Source of the DNA: Frigoribacterium sp. VKM Ac-2836
Lineage (GTDB): Bacteria > Actinomycetota > Actinomycetes > Actinomycetales > Microbacteriaceae
Direction: 5' to 3'
DNA length: 64,000 nucleotides
Assembly (NCBI RefSeq): GCF_013248995.1
Contig: NZ_JABRPK010000001.1
Span: 558,001 to 622,000 of the forward strand
Position 1 is the stretch's first letter. Each line of letters opens with the position of its first letter. The notes under the pieces are model-generated. The model did not search any database and was not told where the DNA came from. It was given only the letters and a program-made list of their open reading frames with translations. The position numbers and the translations under genes are program-made. Shown piece after piece: positions 18,800 through 29,000 of the stretch.

Positions 18800-20128
18800 G
18801 TGAAGCGCGGTGGGGTCCCCAGACCGACCGGCCGGGGTGTCGGCGTGCTCACCGCCGGCGTGCTCGTCGTGCTCGTGGGCTGGTTGCTGCAGGCCCCGGC
18901 CCTGGTCTTCGCCGGCGCCACCCTCGTCGTCCTGATCGGTGCCGTCACCATCTCGCTCCTCTTCCGCACCGCCGACGTGCGCGTCACGCGTCGCTTCTCG
19001 CCCGACCGGGGCGTCGCCGGGTGGTCCGCCGTCGAGAGGGTCTCGATCCTCCCCCGTGGGGGCCGGACCTCCGGTGCCGTCCGGGTCCGCGAGCAGTTGC
19101 CGTTCGGGCGTCTGTCCGACTCCGAGTCCGCCGCCGTCCTGCTGGTGCCGGGCCGTGCCTCCTCGGCCGTCTTCCGCCATCACGACCTGCCGCGCGGTCG
19201 GCATCGCATAGGACCCCTGCACGTCGATCTCGTCGAGTCGTACGGCGTCGCGCGGCGACGCGTCGTGGCCGAGGGCGTGGCCGAGTTCGTGGTCGTGCCC
19301 GAGGTCGTCGAGGTGGGCCTCGGGCGCGAGTCGCGGGCCCTCGGCGACGGGTCGAGGCGGCAACGCGAGCACAGCCTCGCCGGTGGCGAGGACGACCCGG
19401 TCACCCGCGAGTACCGCCGAGGTGACCCGATGCGTCGGGTGCACTGGAAGGCCACCGCGCGTCACGGCGAGCTCATGGTCCGGCAAGAAGAACAGCACGG
19501 GCTGCCCAGCGCCCGGGTCGTGATCGCCGTCGCGGCCGATGGTTGGTCGGACGTCCGCCCGACTCGGCAGCCGACCACCGGCGTCCGGGCGAAGGCGGGG
19601 ACCGCGGCGATCCCCCTCGTCAGCGACGCCTTCGAGTGGGCGGTCTCGTTCGCCGCGACGATCGCGGTCGAGGTCGGCCACGCGGGGTCGGCGACCGTGC
19701 TGGCCACTCCCGGCGGGGCTCTCGTCGCCCGGCACGACCCCGACTCGACCACGGCGTTCCTCGACGACCTCGCCGATCTCCGGCTCGACGACGCCCTCGG
19801 CGGGTCGGCCCCCTCGCCGTCGCCCCGCGAGCCCGTCGTGGCGGTCGTCTCGGGTCTGGGGCGAGCCGACCTCGACTTGCTCGTCGCCTCCAGGGCTCCC
19901 GGGTCGTCGGCGGTCGCGGTCGTCGTCACACCGGCCCTGCCCCTCGGCACCGGCCTGACGTCCCGACCCGCGCGCCCGGTCGACGGTGCCATCCGAGCGG
20001 GTGAGGGCGTGCTGGCACCGGACGAGGTCGCCGACTCCCTCCGCGACTCCGGCTGGCGGGTCGTCGAGACCGACTCGAGCGTCGACGTCGGTCGTCTGAT
20101 CGTGACCACGGGGGTCCTCGATGACTGA
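18800..20128 (+). CDS. DUF58 domain protein
   Basis: The 442-residue protein has two N-terminal membrane segments (about residues 14-50) and the DUF58 hallmark YRRGDPMRRVHWKATAR. The GTG at 18800 follows the MoxR stop by 2 bp, and its end overlaps the next gene by 8 bp. Such proteins accompany MoxR ATPases; the biochemical role is unknown. Confidence 0.9.
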   Translation: MKRGGVPRPTGRGVGVLTAGVLVVLVGWLLQAPALVFAGATLVVLIGAVTISLLFRTADVRVTRRFSPDRGVAGWSAVERVSILPRGGRTSGAVRVREQLPFGRLSDSESAAVLLVPGRASSAVFRHHDLPRGRHRIGPLHVDLVESYGVARRRVVAEGVAEFVVVPEVVEVGLGRESRALGDGSRRQREHSLAGGEDDPVTREYRRGDPMRRVHWKATARHGELMVRQEEQHGLPSARVVIAVAADGWSDVRPTRQPTTGVRAKAGTAAIPLVSDAFEWAVSFAATIAVEVGHAGSATVLATPGGALVARHDPDSTTAFLDDLADLRLDDALGGSAPSPSPREPVVAVVSGLGRADLDLLVASRAPGSSAVAVVVTPALPLGTGLTSRPARPVDGAIRAGEGVLAPDEVADSLRDSGWRVVETDSSVDVGRLIVTTGVLDD

Positions 20129-22430
20129 CTCGTCGACCCGCGTGGGCTTCTTCGGGGCCGAGCCCGAGGGCAGGGCCCGTGCGCAGGTCTCGGCACTGCT
20201 CTGGCTCGTGCTCGTCCTCTCGCTGGCCAGCCTGCACCCCGTCTTCGTCGGGTTCGGCTGGTGGATCGCGGGTGCCGTCGTGGCCGCGGTCGTGCTGGGT
20301 GGGTCCCTCGCGATCCGGACCCTGGGAGGCGCTTCCTGGTTGGGCGTCGTCGGTGGGGCCGTCCTCGGTTCGCTCGTGACGACGGCGTTCGCGTCGGGAG
20401 GGACGGCTCTGCTCGGCGTCGTGCCGACCGGGGCGACCTTCGCGCGCCTCCCCGAGCTCTCGGCGCAGGCGAACGCGGCGATCGTCGACGGATCGGCCCC
20501 CGTCGAGGTCAACGACGGGTTGCTGGTCACGGTGGCCCTCTCGGTGTTGATCGTCGCGGTCGTCACCGACCTGCTGTCGTCCGTCGGCCAGTTGACCGTC
20601 GTGACCGGGGTCTTCCCGGCCCTCGTGCTGGCCGTGCCGACCTTCGTCCCGGGTGTGGAGACGAGCTGGCCCTGGGTGGTGGCGACCGTGCTGGCCTACC
20701 TCGTGCTGCTGATGGTCTCCACCGGTCGGCGTCCCTCGCGTGCGGGCCTCGTCGGGGCCGCCGCCTCGGTCGCCGTGGCCGGGTTGCTCACGGCCGTCGT
20801 GCCCCTCTCGGGCGTGGCGCCGTTGACCGGCTCGGGCACCGGCACGGGTCTCGCGACCGGCGTGAACCCGATCATCGACCTGGGCGACGACCTGCGGAGG
20901 GGAGCCCCGGTGACGGTCCTCTCGTATCGGACCGACGACGCCGAAGGGCAGTACCTGAAGCTCGTCGACCTCGTCGACTTCTCCGGCCGCACCTGGAGTC
21001 CTGCCGACGTGTCGCTCGACCCCCTCAACACGCTGGACGCCCTCCCGGACGCGCCGGGCATCGATCCCGGCACCGCGCGCCGTGACGTCACGACCGACGT
21101 CACGATCGGGGCGCTCCGCAGCCCGTACCTGCCCGTCCCGGTGCCGCCGACGACCATCGAGGGCCTCGACGGCCGGTGGCGGTTCGTCGACGAGAGCGGC
21201 GTCACCGTCCGCAGCGACTCCGAGGGCACGCAGGGTCTGGAGTACGAGGTGACGAGCCGACCCGTGGACCCGAGCCCCGAGCAGGTCGTCGCGTCGCTCG
21301 ACGACACGGGGCCCGACATGGCGCCCTACCTCTCGGTCGACGAGGTGCCGCAGACCGTCACCGACCTCGCCGCCGAGGTGACCGCCGGTTCGGCCAATCC
21401 GTTCGACGCGGCCGTCGACCTGCAGGACTTCTTCCGCGACGGCGATTTCACCTACTCCGAGGACACCCCGGTCGACCGTGGCTACGACGGCAGCGGGCTC
21501 GACGCGATCGAGACGTTCTTGCAGGTCCGCAGTGGTTATTGCGTGCACTTCGCGTCGGCGATGGCGGTCATGGCCCGAACTCTCGGCATCCCGTCCCGTG
21601 TCGCCGTGGGCTTCCTGCCGGGCGACCTGCAGGGCGTCGGTGACGACGCGGCCTTCCGGGTCAGCAGCGACGACCTGCACACCTGGCCCGAGCTGTACTT
21701 CGCCGGCCTCGGATGGGTCCCGTTCGAGCCGACCGTCGGGCTCGGCGCCCCGCAGCAGTACCTGCAGCAGACCGGTGTCGAGCCGAGCGACGTCCCCTCC
21801 GACGACGCCGGCACCGCCCCCGACGCCAGCGCGGCCCCTTCGGCGTCCACCGCCCCGACGAGCGCGGCCCCGAGCACGGACGCGACGGCGACGTCCGCCG
21901 CCAGCGGATCGGGCGGGGGCGGGGGAGCCCTCCCGTCGATCGTCCTCTCGGTGCTGGCGGCCCTGCTGCTCGCCTGCTTGGTCGTCCCCTCCGGCATGCG
22001 CGCCGGTCGTCGTCGCCGTCGGCTCTCGGCGCCTCCGCCCGACCTCGCCCTGCACGCCTGGCGCGAGGTCGTCGACACGGCCCGTGACCTCGGCGTCCCC
22101 GTGACGGCCGGGATGACCCCGCCGGCCGTGGCCGAGCTCCTGGCACGACGCATGGGTGAGGGCGGCCGAGGCGGAACCCCGCCACCGCCGACGACCTCCG
22201 GTCGGACGTCGAGGTCTCAGGAGGCGCGGGTCGCGACCTCCGCGCTGCTGGACGCTCTGCAGGCCGAGCGCTTCGGTGCCGCGCCGGCGGCCCCGCGGGT
22301 GCAGGCCGACGCCCGCTGCGTGATCGACGGACTCCGCGCCTCCTCGTCGCTCGGGCAGCGGGTGACCGCGACGCTCGCCCCGCGGTCGCTCGTCGGGGGC
22401 ACGGAGGCGGCGTCCGGCTCGACGGCGTAA
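20121..22430 (+). CDS. Membrane transglutaminase-like protein (DUF3488/transglutaminase core)
   Basis: The 769-residue protein has about six N-terminal membrane segments, then an outside domain with a transglutaminase-like Cys-His-Asp site: cysteine in SGYCVHFASAMAV and histidine in DLHTWPELYF. A Ser/Thr/Ala-rich linker, another membrane helix (about residues 608-630) and a cytoplasmic tail follow. It is the last gene of the MoxR-DUF58 set. Substrate unknown; cell-wall or secreted-protein processing is an inference. Its TAA stop lies inside the next promoter. Confidence 0.88.
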   Translation: MTDSSTRVGFFGAEPEGRARAQVSALLWLVLVLSLASLHPVFVGFGWWIAGAVVAAVVLGGSLAIRTLGGASWLGVVGGAVLGSLVTTAFASGGTALLGVVPTGATFARLPELSAQANAAIVDGSAPVEVNDGLLVTVALSVLIVAVVTDLLSSVGQLTVVTGVFPALVLAVPTFVPGVETSWPWVVATVLAYLVLLMVSTGRRPSRAGLVGAAASVAVAGLLTAVVPLSGVAPLTGSGTGTGLATGVNPIIDLGDDLRRGAPVTVLSYRTDDAEGQYLKLVDLVDFSGRTWSPADVSLDPLNTLDALPDAPGIDPGTARRDVTTDVTIGALRSPYLPVPVPPTTIEGLDGRWRFVDESGVTVRSDSEGTQGLEYEVTSRPVDPSPEQVVASLDDTGPDMAPYLSVDEVPQTVTDLAAEVTAGSANPFDAAVDLQDFFRDGDFTYSEDTPVDRGYDGSGLDAIETFLQVRSGYCVHFASAMAVMARTLGIPSRVAVGFLPGDLQGVGDDAAFRVSSDDLHTWPELYFAGLGWVPFEPTVGLGAPQQYLQQTGVEPSDVPSDDAGTAPDASAAPSASTAPTSAAPSTDATATSAASGSGGGGGALPSIVLSVLAALLLACLVVPSGMRAGRRRRRLSAPPPDLALHAWREVVDTARDLGVPVTAGMTPPAVAELLARRMGEGGRGGTPPPPTTSGRTSRSQEARVATSALLDALQAERFGAAPAAPRVQADARCVIDGLRASSSLGQRVTATLAPRSLVGGTEAASGSTA

Positions 22431-22433
22431 ACT
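22428..22433 (+). promoter_or_regulatory. -10 box of yceD-rpmF-rnc-mutM (TAAACT)
   Basis: TAAACT overlaps the TAA stop of the preceding gene and ends 8 bp before the GTG of yceD. No Shine-Dalgarno sequence lies between, so the yceD message is probably leaderless. Confidence 0.5.
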
Positions 22434-22441
22434 CCCTGCTC

Positions 22442-23029
22442 GTGCCTCATTTCACCAAGACCCCTTACACCGTGCCGGTGTTCGACCTCGTGCACCGTCC
22501 GGGCGAGATGCGCGAGCACGAGCTCGAGGTCGTCGTCCCCGAGAAGCTCGGCGAGGGCCAGATCTCGGTTCCGCAAGGTGCCGAGCTCGAACTCGACGTC
22601 AAGCTCGAGGGACTGCACGACGGCATCCTGGTGTCCGCCCACGTGTCGGGCACGGCGGTCGGTGAGTGCAGCCGGTGCCTCCGCGACATCTCCGAGCCCG
22701 TCGAAGTCGATTTCGCCGAGCTTTTCGCGTACGATGTCGACGAAGCTTTTGACTATCAGGTTCAAGACGATCACGTGGATCTTGAACCCGTGGTCAGAGA
22801 CGCAGTGGTTCTGTCACTGCCCTTCCAGCCGGTCTGTCGGCCGGATTGTCCGGGCCTCGACCCCGAAACGGGCGAGCGTGTGGACGACATCCCCGACTAC
22901 CAGCCCCGCGAAAACGTCGACCCCCGCTGGTCGGCCCTGGCAGGGTTCCAGGCTGAATCGGCGCCCGCCGACGGCACGTCACAGGGAACCGGTCGCATCG
23001 ACCAGGGCCCAGCCGACGAGCAGCACTGA
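22442..23029 (+). CDS. yceD: YceD/DUF177 family protein
   Basis: The 195-residue protein has the family's cysteine pairs GECSRCLRDI and PVCRPDCPGL, which likely bind a metal. YceD nearly always sits upstream of rpmF and is linked to 23S rRNA and ribosome assembly; its exact role is not settled. The C-terminal 40 residues after DIPDYQ are variable. rpmF follows after 71 bp. Confidence 0.9.
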   Translation: MPHFTKTPYTVPVFDLVHRPGEMREHELEVVVPEKLGEGQISVPQGAELELDVKLEGLHDGILVSAHVSGTAVGECSRCLRDISEPVEVDFAELFAYDVDEAFDYQVQDDHVDLEPVVRDAVVLSLPFQPVCRPDCPGLDPETGERVDDIPDYQPRENVDPRWSALAGFQAESAPADGTSQGTGRIDQGPADEQH

Positions 23030-23100
23030 ACACCACCGCGTCACCCACCATCGTCAGACCCAGGCACCCGTGAGGGCGCCGACAGAGAGAAGAGAAACCC

Positions 23101-23304
23101 ATGGCCGTCCCGAAGCGCAAGCAGTCACGCTCCAACACGCACGCTCGTCGTTCGCAGTGGAAGGCCACGCCGGTCCAGCTCGTCAAGACGATCGAGAACG
23201 GCAAGGTCACCTACAGCCTCCCGCACCGTGCCAAGGTCGTCGAAGACAGCGCCGGCACCGCCCTGTACATGGAGTACAAGGGCCGCAAGGTCGCCGACGT
23301 CTGA
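23101..23304 (+). CDS. rpmF: 50S ribosomal protein L32
   Basis: The 67-residue protein starts [18 protein letters not shown] as L32 does. It has no cysteines at all, so it is the zinc-free form. GAGAAGAGAAA lies before the ATG. It is co-directional with yceD and rnc. Confidence 0.97.
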   Translation: MAVPKRKQSRSNTHARRSQWKATPVQLVKTIENGKVTYSLPHRAKVVEDSAGTALYMEYKGRKVADV

Positions 23305-23341
23305 TCACCGACGTGAACCCGTCCACCCTCGCGGTGAGCGC

Positions 23342-24097
23342 ATGAGTCAGCCCGAGTCGAGCCCTGGTGCCGACCGGGCTGTTCTCTTGTCCCGGTTGCA
23401 GATCGACCTCAGCGACGACCTGATCGATCAGGCGCTCACGCACCGGTCGTACTCGTACGAGCACGGCGGTGTCGGCAACAACGAGCGCCTGGAGTTCCTC
23501 GGCGACTCGATCCTCGGCCAGGCCGTCACGGTCATGCTCTTCACCGAGAACCCCGACCTCGACGAGGGCGACCTCGCCAAGCGCCGGGCGAGCCTCGTCA
23601 GCACCGTCGCGTTGGCCGAGGTCGCGCGCATCATCGGGCTAGGGCCGCACCTGCGTCTCGGTCGCGGCGAAGAGCTGACCGGTGGGCGCGACAAGCATTC
23701 CATCCTCGCCGATACCGTCGAGGCCATCATCGGGGCCACCTACCTCGAGGCCGGTGGCGAGGTCGCGACGGCACTCGTGCTGCGCCTCGTCGCCCCGCTG
23801 CTCGTCGACCCCGATCGCTTCGGCGCCGCCATGGATCCCAAGACCAGCCTGCAAGAGCTCTCGGCGACCCTCGGCCGGGGCATGCCGTCGTATTCGGTGA
23901 CCGACAGCGGCCCGGACCACGACAAGCGGTTCCACGCGGTCGTCGCCCTGGGTGACGAGCACGGTGTGGCCGAGGGGTCGGGCAGCAGCAAGAAGCAGGC
24001 CGAGATGGCCGCCGCGCTCGAGGCCTGGACGACCCTGAACGCGTCGGCCGCCGGAGTGGCAGCCGCTCGTCGCGCCACGGCCGCCTCCGCCGGCTGA
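23342..24097 (+). CDS. rnc: Ribonuclease III
   Basis: The 251-residue enzyme cuts double-stranded RNA in rRNA maturation. The catalytic signature ERLEFLGDSILG lies at residues 48-59, the second acidic site in DTVEAIIGATYLE, and a double-stranded RNA-binding domain fills the C-terminus (DPKTSLQEL to KKQAEMAAA). The upstream frame is open through the end of rpmF, but the ATG at 23342 gives the normal N-terminus. mutM starts 2 bp after the stop. Confidence 0.96.
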   Translation: MSQPESSPGADRAVLLSRLQIDLSDDLIDQALTHRSYSYEHGGVGNNERLEFLGDSILGQAVTVMLFTENPDLDEGDLAKRRASLVSTVALAEVARIIGLGPHLRLGRGEELTGGRDKHSILADTVEAIIGATYLEAGGEVATALVLRLVAPLLVDPDRFGAAMDPKTSLQELSATLGRGMPSYSVTDSGPDHDKRFHAVVALGDEHGVAEGSGSSKKQAEMAAALEAWTTLNASAAGVAAARRATAASAG

Positions 24098-24099
24098 CC

Positions 24100-25098
24100 G
24101 TGCCCGAACTGCCCGAGGTCGAGGTCGTCCGCGCCGGTCTGCACCCCGTCGTGGCGGGGGCCGTGGTGACCGGGGTCGACGTGCTCGACCAGCGGTCGCT
24201 CAAGCGGCACCGGGGGCCGAGCGACGACTTCGTCGACCGGCTCGTCGGCGGCACCATCGACTCGGCCGTCCGCCGGGGCAAGTTCCTCTGGTTCCCCTTC
24301 GAGCCGGCGGCCGCGCACAGGCAGCCCCTGGCTCTGGTGGCGCATCTCGGCATGAGCGGGCAAGTGCTGCTCCGCAGCCGAGATGCCGAGCCCGATCGCC
24401 TGATGCGCATCCGACTCGATGTCGACAGCCCCTCGCTCGGTCCCGTGCGGCTCGCCTTCGTCGACCAGCGCATCTTCGGTTCGATGGCCCTCGACGAGAC
24501 GGTGCCCACGCTGGACGGGCGGGCGGCGGGATTCGCCGGCTCGCGCCTCCTGGGTGCCGAAGCCGAAGCCGAAGCCGACACCGACACCGGCGCCGGCGCC
24601 GGCACCGATGCCGACCCCGCCGCCTGGGTACGACGGATCCCGCAGCAGGTCTCGCACATCGCCCGGGACCCGCTCGACCCGGCCTTCCACGAGCCCGGGG
24701 TCATCGCCCGCCTGTTGGCGCGCCGCACCGGCGTCAAGCGGGCCCTGCTCGACCAGGGGTTGCTCAGCGGGGTCGGCAACATCTACGCCGACGAGAGCCT
24801 CTGGGCCGCGCGGGTGCACCCCGAGCAGCCCACCGAGTCGCTCTCGAGGGCCCGCGCGCGCGTGCTGCTGGCCGAGGTGCGGCTGGTGCTGCTCAAGGCC
24901 CTCGGCGAGGGCGGCACGAGCTTCGACGCCCAGTACGTCAACGTCAACGGCCAGTCGGGCTACTTCAGCCACAGTCTGAACGCCTACGGGCAGCAGGGTC
25001 GCCCCTGTCCGCGGTGCGGCACCCCGATCGTGCGTGAGGCCTTCATGAACCGCTCGAGCCACTTCTGCCCCCGGTGCCAGCGGGTGCGCACACGGTGA
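24100..25098 (+). CDS. mutM: Formamidopyrimidine-DNA glycosylase (Fpg/MutM)
   Basis: The 332-residue base-excision enzyme removes 8-oxoguanine and opened purines. The N-terminal MPELPEVEVV supplies the catalytic proline and glutamate, RRGKFLW carries the hairpin lysine, QGLLSGVGNIYADE is the helix-two-turn-helix, and a four-cysteine zinc finger (CPRC...CPRC) ends the protein. Between the lobes is an insert of about 24 residues made of Glu-Ala, Asp-Thr and Gly-Ala repeats (24556-24628), longer than usual. It follows rnc by 2 bp. Confidence 0.95.
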   Translation: MPELPEVEVVRAGLHPVVAGAVVTGVDVLDQRSLKRHRGPSDDFVDRLVGGTIDSAVRRGKFLWFPFEPAAAHRQPLALVAHLGMSGQVLLRSRDAEPDRLMRIRLDVDSPSLGPVRLAFVDQRIFGSMALDETVPTLDGRAAGFAGSRLLGAEAEAEADTDTGAGAGTDADPAAWVRRIPQQVSHIARDPLDPAFHEPGVIARLLARRTGVKRALLDQGLLSGVGNIYADESLWAARVHPEQPTESLSRARARVLLAEVRLVLLKALGEGGTSFDAQYVNVNGQSGYFSHSLNAYGQQGRPCPRCGTPIVREAFMNRSSHFCPRCQRVRTR

Positions 25099-25204
25099 TC
25101 CGCACCCGCTGACCGCGGCGACTCCGGGCCACCCACCGTACGGCCGAGCGTCCCGTCGAGCCGCAGGGCACGGGACACCGTCGCCGCGACGGAGTGGTGG
25201 GCGC

Positions 25205-25759
25205 TTACTCGCCGTAGATCGGCTGAAGGCGCACAGCGTTGGCGCGGGAGCCCAGGACGAGCGCCTGCCGTGGTGAGGTCGCGACGAACGTCGTGGGAGC
25301 CGAGGCGGGCGACAGGCTCAGACCGCCACCCACGTAGGCCCACCTGAAGTTCTGGTTCTTCGCGCCGCGGGTCGAGCAGGGCTTGGCCAGGAGACGCGAG
25401 TTCTTGGCGACACCCGAGGCCGTGAGGCACAGCCCCTCGGCCGAACCCGTCGCGCGTACCTGCCCCGAGGCGCCGATCACCGGGAAGCTCCACTCGTCGG
25501 CGTCGCTGCCCGCCTCCAGGGGGTTCGAGATGTCGTACTGGTTGTACGTCACCTGCTTGCCCGACCGGGGCGTGCCGACCGAGATGATCGCGGGGCGACC
25601 CGGGACCACGGTCGTGATGCCGACGAAGTCCACGGTGGCACGGTTGCCATCGGGCTCGTCCGCCTGGGCCGCCGCCGTGCCGACGCAGAGCCCGGTCAGG
25701 ATCGTGGCCGTGGCCAAGCTGATCGCACCGAGGCGCTTGAGGATTCGATTCGTGTTCAA
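25205..25759 (-). CDS. Secreted protein with ricin-B-like C-terminal half
   Basis: The 184-residue protein has a signal peptide (positive MNTNRILKRLG, hydrophobic core, likely cut after AQA). The C-terminal half has a CL...C...NQNFRW pattern reminiscent of a ricin-type lectin repeat, which would bind sugars; this is a weak resemblance. The TTG at 25759 is chosen because AGGAGA lies 5 bp before it and the signal peptide then begins correctly. It lies opposite to its neighbours and has its own strong promoter. Confidence 0.65.
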   Translation of the reverse strand: MNTNRILKRLGAISLATATILTGLCVGTAAAQADEPDGNRATVDFVGITTVVPGRPAIISVGTPRSGKQVTYNQYDISNPLEAGSDADEWSFPVIGASGQVRATGSAEGLCLTASGVAKNSRLLAKPCSTRGAKNQNFRWAYVGGGLSLSPASAPTTFVATSPRQALVLGSRANAVRLQPIYGE

Positions 25760-25779
25760 GGGGTTCTCCTGTGATCTGC

Positions 25780-25792
25780 GATGACTGTCATC
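25780..25792. promoter_or_regulatory. Operator-like dyad GATGAC-T-GTCATC
   Basis: A perfect 6+6 bp palindrome lies between the promoter and the ribosome site of the secreted-protein gene, where a bound regulator would block transcription. The regulator is unknown. Confidence 0.45.
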
Positions 25793-25802
25793 ACTCAGAG
25801 AA

Positions 25803-25830
25803 ATGTTAGATGCCAAAGTAGAGATGTCAA
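25803..25830 (-). promoter_or_regulatory. Sigma70-type promoter of the secreted-protein gene
   Basis: On the minus strand TTGACA (25825-25830) and TAACAT (25803-25808) are 16 bp apart, the best -35/-10 pair that I found in the window. Its local sequence is unusually A+T-rich for this chromosome. Confidence 0.7.
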
Positions 25831-26001
25831 ACGTGACGATCCCTGCCCTCCGGTGCCGTGTCCGGTCCGCCTCCGCTCGCCCGCCCCGCCTCCCCGGGCG
25901 GGGGGCCTCCACCCATATCCTGGGGGACGGGTGACGACCTGCCGCCCCGTCCCGGTCCGCCCCGTCCACCACCCGCCACGAGCCCCGAGGAGGCGCGGCG
26001 C

Positions 26002-29000
26002 ATGTACCTGAAGAGCCTCACGCTCAAGGGCTTCAAGTCGTTCGCCTCCGCGACCACGTTCGCGTTCGAGCCGGGGGTCACCTGCGTCGTCGGCCCCAAC
26101 GGTTCGGGCAAGAGCAACGTCGTCGACGCCCTCGCCTGGGTGATGGGCGAGCAGGGGGCGAAGAACCTGCGTGGCGGCAAGATGGAGGACGTCATCTTCG
26201 CGGGCACTTCGACCCGCGGGCCGCTCGGGCGGGCGCAGGTCGTCCTCACCATCGACAACTCCGACGGCGCGTTGCCGATCGACTACACCGAGGTGACGAT
26301 CAGCCGCACCCTGTTCCGCAACGGGGTCAGCGAGTACGCCATCAACGGCGAGGGCTGTCGTCTGCTCGACGTGCAAGAGCTGCTCAGTGACTCCGGCCTC
26401 GGCCGCGAGATGCACGTCATCGTGGGGCAGGGGCAGCTCGACGCCGTGCTGCACGCGACCCCCGAAGACCGTCGTGGTTTCGTCGAGGAGGCCGCCGGAA
26501 TCCTGAAGCACCGTCGCCGCAAAGAGAAGACGCTGCGCAAGCTCGACGCCATGCAGACGAACCTCACGCGGCTCAGCGACCTGGCCGGCGAGATCCGTCG
26601 CCAGCTCAAGCCGCTCGGACGTCAAGCCGAGATCGCCCGCGAGGCGCAGACCATCGCCGCCGTGGTCCGCGACGCCCGTGCCCGCCTGCTGGCCGACGAG
26701 GTCGTCACCCTGCGCGAGTCGCTGTCGGCCCAGTCGAGCACGGAGTCCGAGCGCAAGAGTGAGCGCCTCGTCCTGCAAGAACGACTCGAGCGGAACAAGC
26801 ACCGCGAGCACGGGCTCGAGCAGGCCATGGTCGGCGACTCGGTCGACGAGGCGCGCCGCGTCGCCTTCGCACTCGAGTCGGTCCACGATCGCCTCCGTAG
26901 CCTGTCGAGCCTGGCGCAGCAACGCCTCCAGCTGCTCGCCCAACAGGCGGATCAGCCGGCCGCGGTGACCACCGTCAGCTCGGGCATGGTCGCCGACGCC
27001 CGCGACGAGGCCGATCGCCTGCGCGGTGACGTCTCGCAGGCCGAGGCGGCGGTAGGAGCAGCGGGGGCCGAGTTGGCCACGGTCCGCGCATCGCTCGACG
27101 CTCTCGACGTCGAGATCCAGGCGCAGAGCGCCCTCGTCTCTCAGCACGACCTCGACGCGACCCGGTTGCTTGGTGCCCTCGAGACGGCGAGATCGGGGCT
27201 CGCCGCCGTGCGCGGCGAACAGCTGCGTCAGCGCGCCGCCCTCGAGGCCGCCCAGGCGCGACGCGACGCGGGACGCGCCGAGTACGCCGAGCTCGAGCAG
27301 CGGTCCCCGCGGGGCGACTCGGACGGCCCCGACCACGCGGCCGTCCAGGCCGAGGCGGAAGAACGGCTGACGGCCCTGACGTCGAGCGTCGACGAGCTTC
27401 GCGAGCGCCTGCACGCCGCCGAACGCGAGCGCGACGCCCTCGCGGCCCGACGCAGCGCGCTCTCGCTCGCCCTCGACCGGAACGACGCGACGACCGCCCT
27501 GCTCGCCGCCGGCCGGCCGGGCGTCCGCGGCCTGGTCGCCGAGCACGTCCAGGTACGTGCCGGCTACGAAGCCGCCATCGCCGCCGCACTCGGAAGCGTG
27601 GTCGACTCCGTGCTGGCCGACGACGTCGAGGCCGCGGTCGAGGCCGTCGCTCACGCCGCCGAGGCCGAGCTCGGCCGGGTCGAGATCGTCGTCGCCGAGC
27701 CCGTGCGGCCCCTGACGACGCTCGACGTCGACCTCCCACCCGGCGCGGTCGCCGCCACGACCGTCGTCACCGCGCCTCCCGGGGTGCTCGGCCTGCTGGC
27801 CGCCACCGTCGTCGCCGACGACCTCTCGATCGCGCGTGCGGCCTGGCGCGCCCTCGCCGGCCACCCCGTGCCGGTCACGGTCATCACCCGGACCGGCGAG
27901 GTGCTGACGGACTACGTGCTGCGCGGCGGGTCGGGCGCCGAGCGGTCGCGTCTCGAACTCGTCGCCGAGCGGGACGCGGCGGCCGATCGCCTGACGGGGG
28001 TCGCCACCGAGATCGAGCGGCTCGCCCCCGAGCTCGCCGCCGTCCGTGAGCGGCTCGCGGCGACGCGCACCCGTGCGAAAGAGGCGGCGGCGGCAGCCCG
28101 GGACGAGGAGGCGCGGGTCACCGCCCACGGGCAGGAGCTCGGCCGTCTGCGTGCGCGGGTCGAGGCCGCCGAGGCCGAGGTCGACCGGCTCTCGGCCGCG
28201 CTCGACGTGTCCGTCGAGGCCGTCGACACCGCGAGCCGCGCCGTCGACGCCGCCTCGGCCGCACACGACGAGCACGCCGCCCGCCCTCGTCCGTTGCTCG
28301 ACGCGTCGGCGCGGGGCGACCTCCTGGCCGAGGTCGAGGCGGCTCGGGCCGTCGAGACCGAGCGTCGGATCGCCCTCGAGACCGTGCGCGAACGGGTCCG
28401 GGCCGAGTTCGCGCGGGCCGAGGCGCTGCAACGCCAGCTCGACGAGCAGCGCGCGGCCGCCGAGCTCCAGGCCCGTCAGACGGTCCTGCGGCAGCGGCAG
28501 ACGGCTGCCACGTCGTCGGTCCTCGAGGCCCTGCCCGAGACACTCGACGCGGTCGCGCGGTCGGTGGCCGAGGCGCGGAAGGCGCTGGCCGAGGCCGAGG
28601 CCGCCCGGGCCGAACAGAACGCCGAGCTGCAGGCGCTGCGCCGGGAGGAGCGCGAGCTGCGGGATCGGCTCGGTGCCGTGACCGAGAGCGTGCACGGCCT
28701 CGAGATGGAGATCTACGAGAAGAAGCTGCACCTGTCGGGGCTGCTCGACCGGGCCGGCTCCGAGCTCGGTCTCGTCGAGGACGTCCTCGTGGCCGAGTAC
28801 GGCCCGCACCTGCCGGTGCCGAGCGATGACCACGTCGCGACGCTTCGGTCAGCCGACGACGAGGTCGACCTGGTCGACGTCGACGCCGCGGGCGAGGTCG
28901 ACGCCGCGGGGGAGTCCCCGGCTGAGGCGGACGACCGCGACGACGCGACGGGTGTCCGGGCCGAGGCGGCGCCTCCTCGGGGTGTGCCGTTCGAGCGGAC

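Noticed and set aside
19926-22055. A 709-codon open frame opposite the DUF58 and transglutaminase genes
   Set aside because: It is a shadow rich in Arg, Gly and Asp repeats with no conserved motif.
25099-25204. Terminator or small RNA between mutM and the secreted-protein gene
   Set aside because: Only short imperfect inverted repeats are present; nothing convincing was found in this 106 bp gap.
25795-28833. A 1012-codon open frame opposite smc
   Set aside because: It is the antisense of a strongly conserved coiled-coil gene and shows no domain of its own.
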